NCBI RefSeq assembly: GCF_009469615.1 | Contig: NZ_SSXX01000002.1 | Coordinates: 485,001-549,000 of the forward strand | Direction of reading: 5' to 3' | Length of the DNA: 64,000 nucleotides | DNA from: Dechloromonas sp. H13 | GTDB lineage: Bacteria; Pseudomonadota; Gammaproteobacteria; Burkholderiales; Rhodocyclaceae | Shown here: positions 52,072-62,619 of the stretch, in pieces | Numbering within the stretch: the stretch's first letter is position 1 | How the letters are laid out: each line of letters opens with the position of its first letter | The notes under the pieces: generated by a model | Told to the model about the DNA's origin: nothing | The model's input: only the letters and a program-made list of their open reading frames with translations | Databases searched by the model: none | Translations under genes and position numbers: made by a program

Positions 52072-55000
52072 ATGACCAAAACAAACTTCAAGAAACGCGC
52101 AGGGGCTTTGGCCGTTGCTTCCTGCCTCTCGTTTGCCCCCTGGCTGGCCGAGGCCGCCGGACTGGGCAAGATTACCGTGCTCTCGGGGCTCGGCCAGCCA
52201 TTGCGCGCCGAAATCGAGATCAATGCTTCGAAGGCCGAATTGGCTGCGATGTCGGCGCGACTCGCGCCGCAATCCGCGTTCCGCGAGGCCGGTATCGACT
52301 ATGCGTCGGCGCTCTATGATCTGCGCTTCGCCATCGACAAGCGGAGCAATGGCACCCCCGTGCTGAAGATCACTTCCGGCAAGCCGGTGAACGATCCCTT
52401 CATGGATATACTCGTCGAACTGAACTGGCCGGCTGGCCCTGTCATTCGCGAATACACCTTCCTGCTCGATCCGCCGGAAGTGGCCGCCAGGGCGGCGGGG
52501 CGTCCGGTTTCCACGGCGGAAGCCCGGGTCGTCGAAACTGTCCGTGGCGGTGGTGCGGCAGCGGCGGCGACGCCTGCCGCAAGGTCCGATGCGCCGAAGT
52601 CGGCAGCGCCGATGCCGAGAACGATTGCGGAACCGAAGAAATCCTCCGAAGCGGGAACGCATGTCGTCCAGCCGGGCGAAACCTTGCGCAAGATCGCGGG
52701 GGAAACCAAGTACGACGGCGTCTCGCTGGAGCAGATGCTGATCGGCCTGTTCCAGAAGAATCCCGACGCCTTCATCGGCGACAACATCAATCGTCTCAAG
52801 GCTGGCGCCATCCTCAACGTTCCCGACAAGGCGACCGTGGCCGCGGTGCCGCCAGCCGAGGCCAAGAAGGTCTACGTTGCGCAGGCCGCCGACTGGAACG
52901 CCTACCGTCAGAAACTGGCCGTAGCAGCCGGCAAGGGCCAGGCGAAGCAGGACGAGGCGGCCCAGGCTGCTTCGGGCAAGATAACTGCGCGCGTCGAAGA
53001 CAAGGCTGCGCCGGCGGAGCAGGCCAAGGATCAGGTCAAGGTTTCCCGTGCCGACCTGCAGGCCAAGGGGGCGGCTGGTGGCAAGGCGGCGGCGGTTGAG
53101 GAGGAACTGATCGCCAAGGACCGTGCCCTGAAGGAAGCGCAGGATCGCCTGGCGATCCTGGAAAAGAATGTCGTCGAGCTGCAGAAGCTGGTCGACATGA
53201 AGACTCAGCGTCTCGCCGAACTGCAGCAGCAGGCAGCTGCCAACAAAGAGGCAGTCAAGCCGGCGACGCCAGCCGAGCCGCCGAAACCGGCAGCGCCGGT
53301 CGAGCCGCCGAAGGCAGCTGAAGCGGCGCCGGTCGTCGAGGCGCCGAAGGCAGTAGAGCCCGCTAAGCCTGTCGAGCCGCCGAAGGCGGCGGAAGAGCCC
53401 AAGCCGGTCGAAGCATCCAAGCCGGCCGAGGCGCCCAAGGCACCGGAGGTGGCGAAGAAGGCGGCACCGGCACCCGAACCCGAGTCGGGCTTCGACCCCT
53501 TGCCGTTGCTTGCTGGTGGTGGTCTGGTTGCCCTTCTGGCGGGTTATTTCTTCGCCCGCCGGCGGCGTAACGAACCTGAGCCGGCGCTCACCGCCGCCGA
53601 GCCCGGACCGTCGAGTCTGGGGCCGAATTCGGTGTTCAGGATGACTGGTGGCCAGAGCGTGGACACCGGTAACGTACCGTTGCAGACCGGCGAATTCAGC
53701 CAGACGGGCCCGGGCACGATCGACACCGACGAAGTCGACCCGGTTGCCGAGGCCGACGTCTACATGGCGTACGGCCGGGATGCCCAGGCCGAGGAAATCC
53801 TGATCGAGGCCTTGCGCAAGGATCCGCATCGCACGGCGATTCACGCCAAACTGCTTGAAATCTATTCCAATCGGAAGAGCGTCAAGCAATTCGATACGCT
53901 GGCCAGCGAACTCTATGCGCAGACCGGCGGCGTTGGCCCCGAATGGGAAAAGGTCGCAGCCATGGGGGCTGCGCTCGATCCCGAAAATCCCCTTTATTCC
54001 GGCGCACGTCCGGCCGCGACGCCCGAAGGCGAAGCGCCTCAGGTGGCCGCGCCGGTCGAGGCCGGCCGGGCGACGATGGTCCTGCCCGGTACGCTTGGCG
54101 TGATGGCGGCAGCTGCGGTCGAGGAGCCACTCGTCGTGCCCCAGCTGCCGATGGAGGAGGTGGCTCAGGCACCGGCAGTCGCGCAGGAAGCCGATTTTTC
54201 GGAAACGATGATCAGTGGCGACGTCAAGGCGCTGGATTTCGATCTGGGCATCGAGCAGCAAACGGCGCCGCAGCCGGAACCGACCCAGGTGCAGGCGCCG
54301 GAGATGGTTGCCGCGCTGCCGGAAATCGAGGCGCTCGATTTCGATCTCGGCGCGCCGCCGGCGGAGCCATTTGCCGCGACCGAAGTGAATCCGCAGTTGG
54401 CGGCCAGCGATACGCTGATTGTGGGCAATGCCGATGTCGCCAACGATTTTTCGCAATCCTTCATCGGTCTCGAGGCGACCACGGTTCAGCCGGGCGCTCT
54501 GGCGCAGCCGGAGGCCGGCCAGATCGATTTCGAACTGGATACCGCTGCCCAGGCAGTCGAAACCGTGGTCAATCCGGTGGCGATGCAGGGAACTATGAGC
54601 GGCGAGTATGGCAGCGACACCATCGTCAATCCGCAGATCCAGGGTACCTTGCCCGGGGACCAACTGGCGGAAACCATGGTCAATCCGACCCTGGTCAACG
54701 AGCAGCCGGGCGGCGAGCTGACGGTGACCGACGGCATGGCCGGGATGGCTGTCGGTTTCGATGCGCCCAGCGAAGAGGATTTCGACGTCAAGCTCAGCGA
54801 ATCGGTCTTCATCGGGCAGCCGATGCCGGTTCCCGAATTCGACATGACCTCGATCAATCTGGATCTCGCCAGCGATACGCCGGAGCCGACCCAGGTCGTC
54901 AGCCTGTCCGGCGGCGACGGCCAGGGTGGCGGGCAGTTCAGCGAGGAAGTCGGCACCAAGCTGGCGCTGGCCAAGGCCTACGAGGAAATGGGCGACCATG

Positions 55001-55095
55001 CCCAGGCGCGCGAACTGCTGGAAGAAGTGATTGCCGAAGGCAGTGGCGACGTGGTCGACCAGGCGAGGGAGATCATCGGTCGCCTGCGCGGTTAA
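52072..55095 (+). CDS. fimV: FimV-type polar hub protein
   Basis: About 1007 residues. Signal peptide (KKRAGALAVASCLSFAPWLAEA), FimV N-terminal domain (AGLGKITVLSGLGQPLRAEI), LysM at about 193-250 (HVVQPGETLRKIAGETKYDG), coiled coil, an Ala/Pro/Glu-rich stretch, one membrane helix at about 476-499, a TPR-like part near 553-620, an acidic region and the FimV C-terminal motif (about 956-1005). FimV organises type IV pili and polar complexes. Three D/ExxVNP motifs recur in the acidic region. The start is uncertain: ATG 52051 or 52009 would add 7 or 21 residues. Confidence 0.9.
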   Translation: MTKTNFKKRAGALAVASCLSFAPWLAEAAGLGKITVLSGLGQPLRAEIEINASKAELAAMSARLAPQSAFREAGIDYASALYDLRFAIDKRSNGTPVLKITSGKPVNDPFMDILVELNWPAGPVIREYTFLLDPPEVAARAAGRPVSTAEARVVETVRGGGAAAAATPAARSDAPKSAAPMPRTIAEPKKSSEAGTHVVQPGETLRKIAGETKYDGVSLEQMLIGLFQKNPDAFIGDNINRLKAGAILNVPDKATVAAVPPAEAKKVYVAQAADWNAYRQKLAVAAGKGQAKQDEAAQAASGKITARVEDKAAPAEQAKDQVKVSRADLQAKGAAGGKAAAVEEELIAKDRALKEAQDRLAILEKNVVELQKLVDMKTQRLAELQQQAAANKEAVKPATPAEPPKPAAPVEPPKAAEAAPVVEAPKAVEPAKPVEPPKAAEEPKPVEASKPAEAPKAPEVAKKAAPAPEPESGFDPLPLLAGGGLVALLAGYFFARRRRNEPEPALTAAEPGPSSLGPNSVFRMTGGQSVDTGNVPLQTGEFSQTGPGTIDTDEVDPVAEADVYMAYGRDAQAEEILIEALRKDPHRTAIHAKLLEIYSNRKSVKQFDTLASELYAQTGGVGPEWEKVAAMGAALDPENPLYSGARPAATPEGEAPQVAAPVEAGRATMVLPGTLGVMAAAAVEEPLVVPQLPMEEVAQAPAVAQEADFSETMISGDVKALDFDLGIEQQTAPQPEPTQVQAPEMVAALPEIEALDFDLGAPPAEPFAATEVNPQLAASDTLIVGNADVANDFSQSFIGLEATTVQPGALAQPEAGQIDFELDTAAQAVETVVNPVAMQGTMSGEYGSDTIVNPQIQGTLPGDQLAETMVNPTLVNEQPGGELTVTDGMAGMAVGFDAPSEEDFDVKLSESVFIGQPMPVPEFDMTSINLDLASDTPEPTQVVSLSGGDGQGGGQFSEEVGTKLALAKAYEEMGDHAQARELLEEVIAEGSGDVVDQAREIIGRLRG

Positions 55096-55118
55096 AATTC
55101 GCTTTTAACGCTTGGCAC

Positions 55119-55757
55119 ATGGCCCCCGCGTGGGGTCATGTGCATTTCTGGGGCCGGCTTTTGCATCCATCTTCGGCATTGCTGATTTGCCTGACGGCGA
55201 TCGTCGTCATCCAGTTTCTCGGTTATGGCGGGCTGGGGCTGGTATTTCTCCTGCTGCTGACCGGCATTCGCGCCCTACTGCCCGGTTGGTGGAAATTGCT
55301 GCGCCGCCTGCGCTGGTTGCTGGCCAGCGTCTGGCTGATCCTGGCCTACGGGACGCCCGGCGACGCGCTCCTCGACGCGGCGTGGCTGCCGACCCATGAA
55401 GGGGTGGCCGAAGCGACGCTGCATGTGGCGCGTCTGACGCTGATGCTGGGTTGCCTGGCCTGGCTGTTGGGGTCGCTCGGGCAGCGCGGGCTGCTGGTCG
55501 CGCTGGTCTCCCTGCTGCGCCCGCTGGCGCGTTGCGGTGTCGCCACCGACCGGCTGGTCGTCCGTCTGTCGCTGGTGATGGAAAATCTGCAGGTCGAATT
55601 GCCCAAGGGCGCCTGGCGCGACATGCTGGACGGCAATCCAGGCGGCGGCGACGGTCCGGCGAGCTTGCAGGTCGAGGTGCCGGCCTGGCGCTCGCTCGAT
55701 TACCTCGTCTGCCTGGGCGCGGTGGTATTTTCGCTATGTGCAGTCGCATTGGGGTGA
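55119..55757 (+). CDS. Membrane protein between fimV and truA, function unknown
   Basis: A 212-residue protein with hydrophobic segments near the N-terminus (LLICLTAIVVIQFLGYGG, LVFLLLLTGIRALL), RWLLASVWLILAYG, LTLMLGCLAWLLGSL and a C-terminal helix (YLVCLGAVVFSLCAVALG). The pattern with paired basic helices resembles EcfT/CbiQ-type permease components, but no family motif is certain. It begins 23 bases after fimV and ends 2 bases before truA, so it is co-transcribed. Confidence 0.78.
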   Translation: MAPAWGHVHFWGRLLHPSSALLICLTAIVVIQFLGYGGLGLVFLLLLTGIRALLPGWWKLLRRLRWLLASVWLILAYGTPGDALLDAAWLPTHEGVAEATLHVARLTLMLGCLAWLLGSLGQRGLLVALVSLLRPLARCGVATDRLVVRLSLVMENLQVELPKGAWRDMLDGNPGGGDGPASLQVEVPAWRSLDYLVCLGAVVFSLCAVALG

Positions 55758-55759
55758 GC

Positions 55760-56554
55760 ATGACGTCGAGAATTGCCCTCGGAGTGGAATATTGCGGAAC
55801 AGCGTTTCGCGGCTGGCAGAGCCAGGCGCACGGCACCACGGTGCAGGATGCGCTGGAATCCGCCGTGCGCGAGATCGCCGGGCAGCCGGTCGGGGTCACC
55901 TGTGCCGGGCGCACCGACGCCGGCGTCCATGCCAGCCAGCAGGTCGTGCATTTCGATGCGCCGGCCGCGCGCCCGCTGACGGCCTGGGTGCGCGGCGTCA
56001 ATTCGCATCTGCCCGATGGCGTCGCGGTGCGCTGGGCGCAGCCGGTCGGCGACGAATTTCACGCCCGCTTCAGCGCCCGCGGCCGGCGCTACCGCTACCT
56101 GCTGCTCAACCGGCCGCAGCGCCCCGGGTTGTGGCAGGGGCGGGTCGGCTGGTTCCATGGGCCGCTCGATCTGGCAGCGATGCAGGACGCCTGCGGTCGA
56201 CTGCTCGGCGAGCACGATTTTTCCGCCTTTCGGGCAGCCGAGTGCCAAGCCAAATCGCCGGTCAAGACGATGACCGACGCCGCAGTCCGTCAGTGCGGGG
56301 TGATGTTCATCTTCGATTTCGCGGCCTCTGCCTTCCTGCATCACATGGTGCGCAACCTGGTCGGTACCCTGGTCCAGATCGGCAAGGGGGCGCAGCCGCC
56401 CGCCTGGGTCGACGAACTGTTGCAGATGCGGGACCGCAGGCTGGCGGCACCGACCTTTTCGCCCGACGGGCTGTATTTCCGCGGCCCGGTGTATGAGCCG
56501 CACTGGGGCCTGCCCGATCCGGCCGACGATTTTCTGGATGGAATGCTGACATGA
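55760..56554 (+). CDS. truA: tRNA pseudouridine synthase A
   Basis: A 264-residue enzyme that makes pseudouridine 38-40 in tRNA anticodon arms. Catalytic D53 lies in CAGRTDAGVHA; other family segments are ARFSARGRRYRYLLLN and FLHHMVRNLVGTLVQIGKG. Its TGA overlaps the trpF ATG (ATGA at 56551). The fimV-truA-trpF order is conserved in beta- and gammaproteobacteria. Confidence 0.96.
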   Translation: MTSRIALGVEYCGTAFRGWQSQAHGTTVQDALESAVREIAGQPVGVTCAGRTDAGVHASQQVVHFDAPAARPLTAWVRGVNSHLPDGVAVRWAQPVGDEFHARFSARGRRYRYLLLNRPQRPGLWQGRVGWFHGPLDLAAMQDACGRLLGEHDFSAFRAAECQAKSPVKTMTDAAVRQCGVMFIFDFAASAFLHHMVRNLVGTLVQIGKGAQPPAWVDELLQMRDRRLAAPTFSPDGLYFRGPVYEPHWGLPDPADDFLDGMLT

Positions 56555-57163
56555 GCACGCGCATCAAGATCTGCGGACTGACCCGCGAAGAAGACGTCGA
56601 TGCCGCCGTAGCGGCCGGTGCCGACGCTGTCGGTTTCGTCCTCTATCCGCCCAGCCCACGCTACGTGACACCGCAGCGGGCGGCCGAACTGGCGCGGCGC
56701 GTGCCGCCCTTCGTCGACGTCGTCGGCCTGTTCGTCAACGAGGCGCCGGATACCGTGCGCGCGGTGTGCGACGTCGTGCCGGTCAGCCTCCTGCAGTTCC
56801 ACGGCGACGAGACGGCCGCCTATTGCCGCCAGTTTTCAAGACCCTGGCTGCGGGCGGCACGGGTGAGGCCGGGCCTCGATCTGGTAGAATTCGCCCGCGC
56901 GTTTCCCGATGCCCGCGGGCTGTTGCTGGACGCCTTCGTCGAGGGGTATGGCGGCGGCGGCCATGTCTTCGACTGGACGCTGATTCCGCCGGGGCTCCCG
57001 GCGTTTTTGGTGCTTTCCGGCGGGTTGACCGCAGCCAACGTGGGCGATGCCATCCGGCACGTGCGGCCGGTTGCGGTCGACGTCTCCTCGGGGGTGGAAA
57101 TGGGCAAGGGCATCAAGGATCACCAAAAAATCGCCGCCTTCGTGGCGGCAGTACGGAAAGTCG

Positions 57164-57177
<14 letters not shown>
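56551..57177 (+). CDS. trpF: Phosphoribosylanthranilate isomerase
   Basis: A 208-residue TIM-barrel enzyme of tryptophan synthesis: [20 protein letters not shown] with the catalytic cysteine, [26 protein letters not shown] with the general-acid aspartate, and [15 protein letters not shown]. Start overlaps truA by 4 bases; its end overlaps trpB by 14 bases. Confidence 0.97.
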
Positions 57178-58362
<1,185 letters not shown>

Positions 58363-58363
<1 letters not shown>

Positions 58364-59169
58364 TGTCGCGTATCAAATCCGCTTTTGAACGCCTCAATGG
58401 CGAGGGCCGCAAGGCGCTGATTCCCTTCATCACCGCCGGCGATCCCGATGCCGCGCTGACCCTGCCGCTGTTGCAGGCGCTGGTCGCTGCCGGCGCCGAC
58501 GTCATTGAGCTCGGCGTGCCGTTTTCGGACCCGATGGCCGACGGCCCGACCATCCAGCGCGCCTCCGAACGTGCCCTGGCCAGGGGCATGAACCTGCGCA
58601 AGGTGCTGGCGCTGGTCGCCGAATTTCGCAAGACCGACGGCACGACGCCGATTGTTCTGATGGGCTACGCCAACCCGATCGAGGCGATGGGCCTCGACAG
58701 GTTCGCCCGCGCGGCGGCCGACGCCGGTGTCGACGGGGTGCTGGTCGTCGACTACCCGCCGGAGGAGGCAGAGTCCTTCGGCGCGGCGATGAAGGCCAAC
58801 GGCATGGATCCGATTTTCCTGATCGCCCCGACGTCGACCGCGGAACGAATCGCCCAGGTGGCCCGCATTGCCAGCGGTTACGTCTATTACGTGTCGCTGG
58901 CCGGGGTGACCGGCTCCGGCGCCTTGAATGTCCAGGCGGTGGCCGAGCGCCTGCCGCTGATCCGCCAACAGACCGGCCTGCCGGTCGGCGTCGGCTTCGG
59001 CATCCGCGACGCGGCGACCGCCGCCCGCATCGCCGCCTTCGCCGATGCCGTCGTCGTCGGCAGCCGCATTATCGAAGAAATTGAACAATCGACGGCCGCA
59101 ACGGCCTGCGCCAACGTCAAGGCGCTGGTGGCGGATATCCGTCGTGGTGTGGATGAGGTGAAACAATGA
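58363..59169 (+). CDS. trpA: Tryptophan synthase alpha chain
   Basis: A 268-residue TIM barrel that splits indole-glycerol phosphate: catalytic Glu in [31 protein letters not shown] and the phosphate site [14 protein letters not shown]. It overlaps trpB by 1 base and accD by 4 bases, showing tight translational coupling. Confidence 0.97.
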
Positions 59170-60035
59170 GCTGGCTGACCAAACTGCTGCCCCCCAAGAT
59201 CAAGCGCGAACCGGGGCCGCAACGGCGCGGTGCGCTGCCCGAAGGCCTGTGGAGCAAATGCCCGTCCTGCGAGGCGGTGCTCTATGCCACCGATCTCGAG
59301 AACAACCTGCAGGTCTGCCCCAAGTGCGGCCACCACAATCGCCTCGACGCCCGCCAGCGCCTCGACCTGCTGCTCGATGCCGAAGGCCGTTTCGAGATCG
59401 GCAGCGAGGTCGTTCCGGTCGACAGCCTGAAATTCAAGGATTCCAAGTCCTACCCCGAGCGCCTGATGGAGGCCAACCAGGGAACCGGCGAGAGCGATTC
59501 GCTGGTCGTTCTGCAGGGCGCCATCAAGACCATGCCGGTGGTCGCCGCCGCCTTCGAGTTCGACTTCATGGGCGGTTCGATGGGCTCGGTGCTCGGCGAG
59601 CGTTTCGTGCGCGGCGTGCAGGTCGCGGTCGAGCAGAAGATGCCCTTCATCTGCATCACCGCCTCGGGCGGCGCCCGCATGCAGGAAGGGCTGTTCTCGC
59701 TGATGCAGATGGCCAAGACGACCGCCGCGCTGACCAAGCTGTCGGAGGCCGGCCTGCCCTTCATCTCGATCCTGACCGACCCGACCATGGGTGGCGTCTC
59801 CGCTTCCTTCGCCTTCGTCGGTGACGTCGTGATCGCCGAGCCGAAGGCGCTGATCGGTTTCGCCGGCCCGCGCGTCATCGAGCAGACGGTGCGCGAGACG
59901 CTGCCGGAAGGCTTCCAGCGTTCCGAATTCATCCTCGAGAAGGGCGCGATCGACATGATCGTCGACCGCCGCGAACTGCGCGACCAGGTCGCCCGCGTGC
60001 TGGCACTTTTGCAGAAACTGCCGGCCGCCGCTTGA
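59166..60035 (+). CDS. accD: Acetyl-CoA carboxylase, carboxyltransferase subunit beta
   Basis: A 289-residue AccD with the zinc ribbon C32, C35, C51, C54 and the carboxyltransferase core ([58 protein letters not shown]). Partner of AccA encoded at 34287. Starts within the trpA stop (ATGA) and its own TGA overlaps the folC TTG start. Confidence 0.97.
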   Translation: MSWLTKLLPPKIKREPGPQRRGALPEGLWSKCPSCEAVLYATDLENNLQVCPKCGHHNRLDARQRLDLLLDAEGRFEIGSEVVPVDSLKFKDSKSYPERLMEANQGTGESDSLVVLQGAIKTMPVVAAAFEFDFMGGSMGSVLGERFVRGVQVAVEQKMPFICITASGGARMQEGLFSLMQMAKTTAALTKLSEAGLPFISILTDPTMGGVSASFAFVGDVVIAEPKALIGFAGPRVIEQTVRETLPEGFQRSEFILEKGAIDMIVDRRELRDQVARVLALLQKLPAAA

Positions 60036-61339
60036 AGACGCTCGAAGACTGGCTGCGCCACCTCGAAGGCCTGCATCCGAAAGGGCAGGCCGGGATCGAA
60101 CTGGGGCTGGAGCGCATCCGGCGCGTCAAGGCGGCGCTCGGGCAGACGCAGCACTGCCCGGTGGTCATCGTCGGCGGCACCAACGGCAAGGGCTCGACCT
60201 GCGCCTACCTCGAAAACATCATCGATCGCGCCGGCTACCGGGTCGGCTGCTACACCTCGCCGCACCTGCTGGCCTACAACGAAAGGGTGCGCCTGAACGG
60301 CCGGCCGGTCGACGACGAAACGCTGTGCGCGGCCTTCGCCCGCGTCGAGGCGGCCCGGCAGCAAACCGGCGTCGCGCTGACCTATTTCGAGTTCGGCACC
60401 CTGGCCGCCTGGGAGGTGTTCGCGGCGGCCGGCGTCGAGGCCGCGATTCTCGAAGTTGGCCTCGGCGGGCGGCTCGATGCGGTCAACGCCTACGAACCGG
60501 ACGTTTCCATCGTCACGACCGTCGATCTCGACCACACCGACTGGCTGGGCACGGACCGCGAGTCGATCGGTTTCGAGAAGGCCGGCATCTACCGCCCGGG
60601 AAAGCCCGCCCTGTGCGCCGACCCGCAGCCGCCGCAAAGCCTGCTCGACCACGCGGCGGCGATCGGTGCCGACCTGCGCCTGATCGGCCGCGATTTCGGC
60701 TTCGAACGGCCGCGTGCCGAAGGCAATGAAAACCGGCTGCAGTGGCGCTGGTGGTGTCGTTCCGGCGAGCAGGTCGTCAAGCGCGCGCTGGCCTACCCCG
60801 GCCTGCGCGGCCCAACCCAGCTCTACAACGCGGCGGTCGCCCTGGCGGCGCTCGATGCGCTGGGCGGCCGACTGCCGGTGACCATGCAGGCGATCCGGCC
60901 CGGCCTGATCGAGACCGAGTTGCCCGGCCGCTTCCAGGTCGTTCCCGGCAAGCCGGCTATCGTCCTCGACGTCGGCCACAACCCGCAGGCGATCCGAGTG
61001 CTGGCCGACAACCTGTCGGGCATGGGCTTCTTCGACCGCACCCATGCCGTGCTCGGTATGCTGCGCGACAAGGACATCGTCGGTGCGCTGCAGCCGCTGA
61101 AGGACCGGGTCGATTTCTGGCACGTGGCGACGTTGAGCGGACCGCGCGGCACCGCTGCCGAGGAACTGGCGGCCATCATCGCCGATACCCGCCTCGGCGG
61201 CGAGGTCGTTTGCCACCCCTCGCCGCAGGCCGCGATGCAGGCGGCCAAGGGGCAGGCCGCTGAAAGTGATAGAATTCTGGCCTTTGGATCCTTCTACACG
61301 GTGGCCGGAGCGCTGCAGGCGCTGCGGGGCAAGCCCTAG
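60032..61339 (+). CDS. folC: Folylpolyglutamate synthase / dihydrofolate synthase
   Basis: A 435-residue Mur-ligase-family enzyme with P-loop GGTNGKGS (48-55), [13 protein letters not shown] and [20 protein letters not shown], and the C-terminal domain LDVGHNPQA. It adds glutamate to folates. The start is a TTG at 60032 overlapping the accD stop (TTGA); no ATG is available that keeps the conserved [13 protein letters not shown] region, so TTG is preferred. Confidence 0.95.
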   Translation: MKTLEDWLRHLEGLHPKGQAGIELGLERIRRVKAALGQTQHCPVVIVGGTNGKGSTCAYLENIIDRAGYRVGCYTSPHLLAYNERVRLNGRPVDDETLCAAFARVEAARQQTGVALTYFEFGTLAAWEVFAAAGVEAAILEVGLGGRLDAVNAYEPDVSIVTTVDLDHTDWLGTDRESIGFEKAGIYRPGKPALCADPQPPQSLLDHAAAIGADLRLIGRDFGFERPRAEGNENRLQWRWWCRSGEQVVKRALAYPGLRGPTQLYNAAVALAALDALGGRLPVTMQAIRPGLIETELPGRFQVVPGKPAIVLDVGHNPQAIRVLADNLSGMGFFDRTHAVLGMLRDKDIVGALQPLKDRVDFWHVATLSGPRGTAAEELAAIIADTRLGGEVVCHPSPQAAMQAAKGQAAESDRILAFGSFYTVAGALQALRGKP

Positions 61340-61341
61340 TC

Positions 61342-62115
61342 ATGGAAGACAACGACGCCCAGACCCAACTCAAGAAACGCGCACGTCGCCGCCTGGTCGG
61401 CGCCGTGGCCTTTGCCTCGGTGGTCGCCGTGGTCCTGCCGATGGTGATGGACCATGAGCCGCGGCAGACGGTACAGGATGTCGAGATTCGCATTCCGGGC
61501 CAGGACGAGAAGCCGTTGACGCCGAAGGTGGTCATGGCGCCGGCCGAAAAACCGGCGTCGAAGACGCCCGAGCCGACGGCCGCCGACAGCAAGCCGCCGG
61601 TGGCGGCGGAAGCGGCACCGGCCGCCAGGCCGACGGCGCGGGTGATGGAAGTGACCAAGGACAAGCCGGCCGAGAAGCCTGCTGAAAAACCGGCCGAAAA
61701 GACCGCGGAAAAGTCACCCGAGAAGGCACCGCCGAAAGCCGCCGAAAAGCCGGCGCCCAAGCCGGAGAAGGCACCCGAGAAGGCCGTCGAGAAGCCCGCG
61801 ACCAAGGAATCCGCGGCCGACGCCAAGCGCGCGGCGGCGATTCTTGCCGGGCAGGGCGCCGCGCCGGAAGCCGCGCCCGCCAAGTCCGGCGAATTCGTGA
61901 TCCTGATCGGCGCCTTCGCCAACGAGGACAACGTTCGCAACTTGCGGGCCAAGCTGGCCGAAAGCAACATCAGGACGTTCAGCGAACCCTTGCAGACGCC
62001 GGGCGGCACCAAGACCCGGGTACGGGCGGGCCCCTTCGCGAGCCGCGAGGCAGCCGAGAAGGCGCTCGAGAAGATGAAGCAGGCCGGCGTGTCCGGCGTG
62101 ATTTCCGGCAAGTGA
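61342..62115 (+). CDS. dedD: SPOR-domain cell-division protein, DedD-like
   Basis: A 257-residue protein with a short cytoplasmic N-terminus, one membrane helix (LVGAVAFASVVAVVLPMVM), a long periplasmic Ala/Pro/Lys/Glu linker with repeated KPAE and KAPEKA units, and a C-terminal SPOR domain (FVILIGAFANEDNVRNLRAK through VRAGPFASREAAEKAL) that binds denuded septal peptidoglycan. It starts 2 bases after folC, and its TGA overlaps the cvpA ATG. Confidence 0.92.
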   Translation: MEDNDAQTQLKKRARRRLVGAVAFASVVAVVLPMVMDHEPRQTVQDVEIRIPGQDEKPLTPKVVMAPAEKPASKTPEPTAADSKPPVAAEAAPAARPTARVMEVTKDKPAEKPAEKPAEKTAEKSPEKAPPKAAEKPAPKPEKAPEKAVEKPATKESAADAKRAAAILAGQGAAPEAAPAKSGEFVILIGAFANEDNVRNLRAKLAESNIRTFSEPLQTPGGTKTRVRAGPFASREAAEKALEKMKQAGVSGVISGK

Positions 62116-62606
62116 TGGCGACCTTCGACTATGTCGTCCTCGGCATCGTCGCCATCTCCCTGGTGATTGGCTTGTGGCGGGGCGTGGTGAGCGAACTGAT
62201 CGCGCTGGCCGCCTGGGTGCTGGCCTTCATGGCGGCGCTCGAGTTCGGCGCCGCCAGCGGTCAGGCAGTGTTCGCCGGGATCGTCGATCCGGCGCTGCGT
62301 GCGCTGGCCGGCTGCGTGCTGGTCTTCGTCGGCGTGCTGGTCGCCATGTCGCTGGTGCGGCTGGCCGTGCGCAGCATGGTCAAGGCGCTCGGGCTGAGCC
62401 TTTCGGATCGTCTGCTCGGCATGTTCTTCGGCCTGGCGCGCGGCATCCTGCTGGTGATGCTGCTGGTCGCCGCCGGCGGCATGACCTCGGCGCCGCAGCA
62501 GCCGTGGTGGAAGGATGCGACGCTGGCCCCCCCCCTGGAAACGGCCGTTCTGGTAGCCAAACCCTGGCTGCCGGACGATCTGGCAAAAAAGATTCGATTC
62601 AGTTAG
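62115..62606 (+). CDS. cvpA: Colicin V production protein homologue CvpA
   Basis: A 163-residue membrane protein with four predicted helices: [20 protein letters not shown], then [18 protein letters not shown], and the [20 protein letters not shown] segment typical of CvpA. Linked to envelope homeostasis and often in one operon with purF. ATG 62115 overlaps the dedD stop (TGATG). Confidence 0.93.
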   Translation: MATFDYVVLGIVAISLVIGLWRGVVSELIALAAWVLAFMAALEFGAASGQAVFAGIVDPALRALAGCVLVFVGVLVAMSLVRLAVRSMVKALGLSLSDRLLGMFFGLARGILLVMLLVAAGGMTSAPQQPWWKDATLAPPLETAVLVAKPWLPDDLAKKIRFS

Positions 62607-62619
62607 GCAGGAAGAAACT

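Noticed and set aside
51826-54999. A long minus-strand open frame opposite fimV
   Set aside because: Low-complexity Arg/Leu-rich translation that mirrors the Ala/Pro/Glu-rich coding strand; no domain and no promoter.
57024-57085. Matches to the TGCGGTCGAC repeat core inside trpF (also in leuC, leuB, truA, narX and uup)
   Set aside because: They encode conserved Ala-Val-Asp or similar residues (for example [10 protein letters not shown] in TrpF) and have no A/T-loop hairpin, so they are chance codon matches.
61660-61810. KPAE/KAPEK repeats in the dedD gene as a repeat element
   Set aside because: Such low-complexity periplasmic linkers are normal for SPOR proteins and arise from composition.
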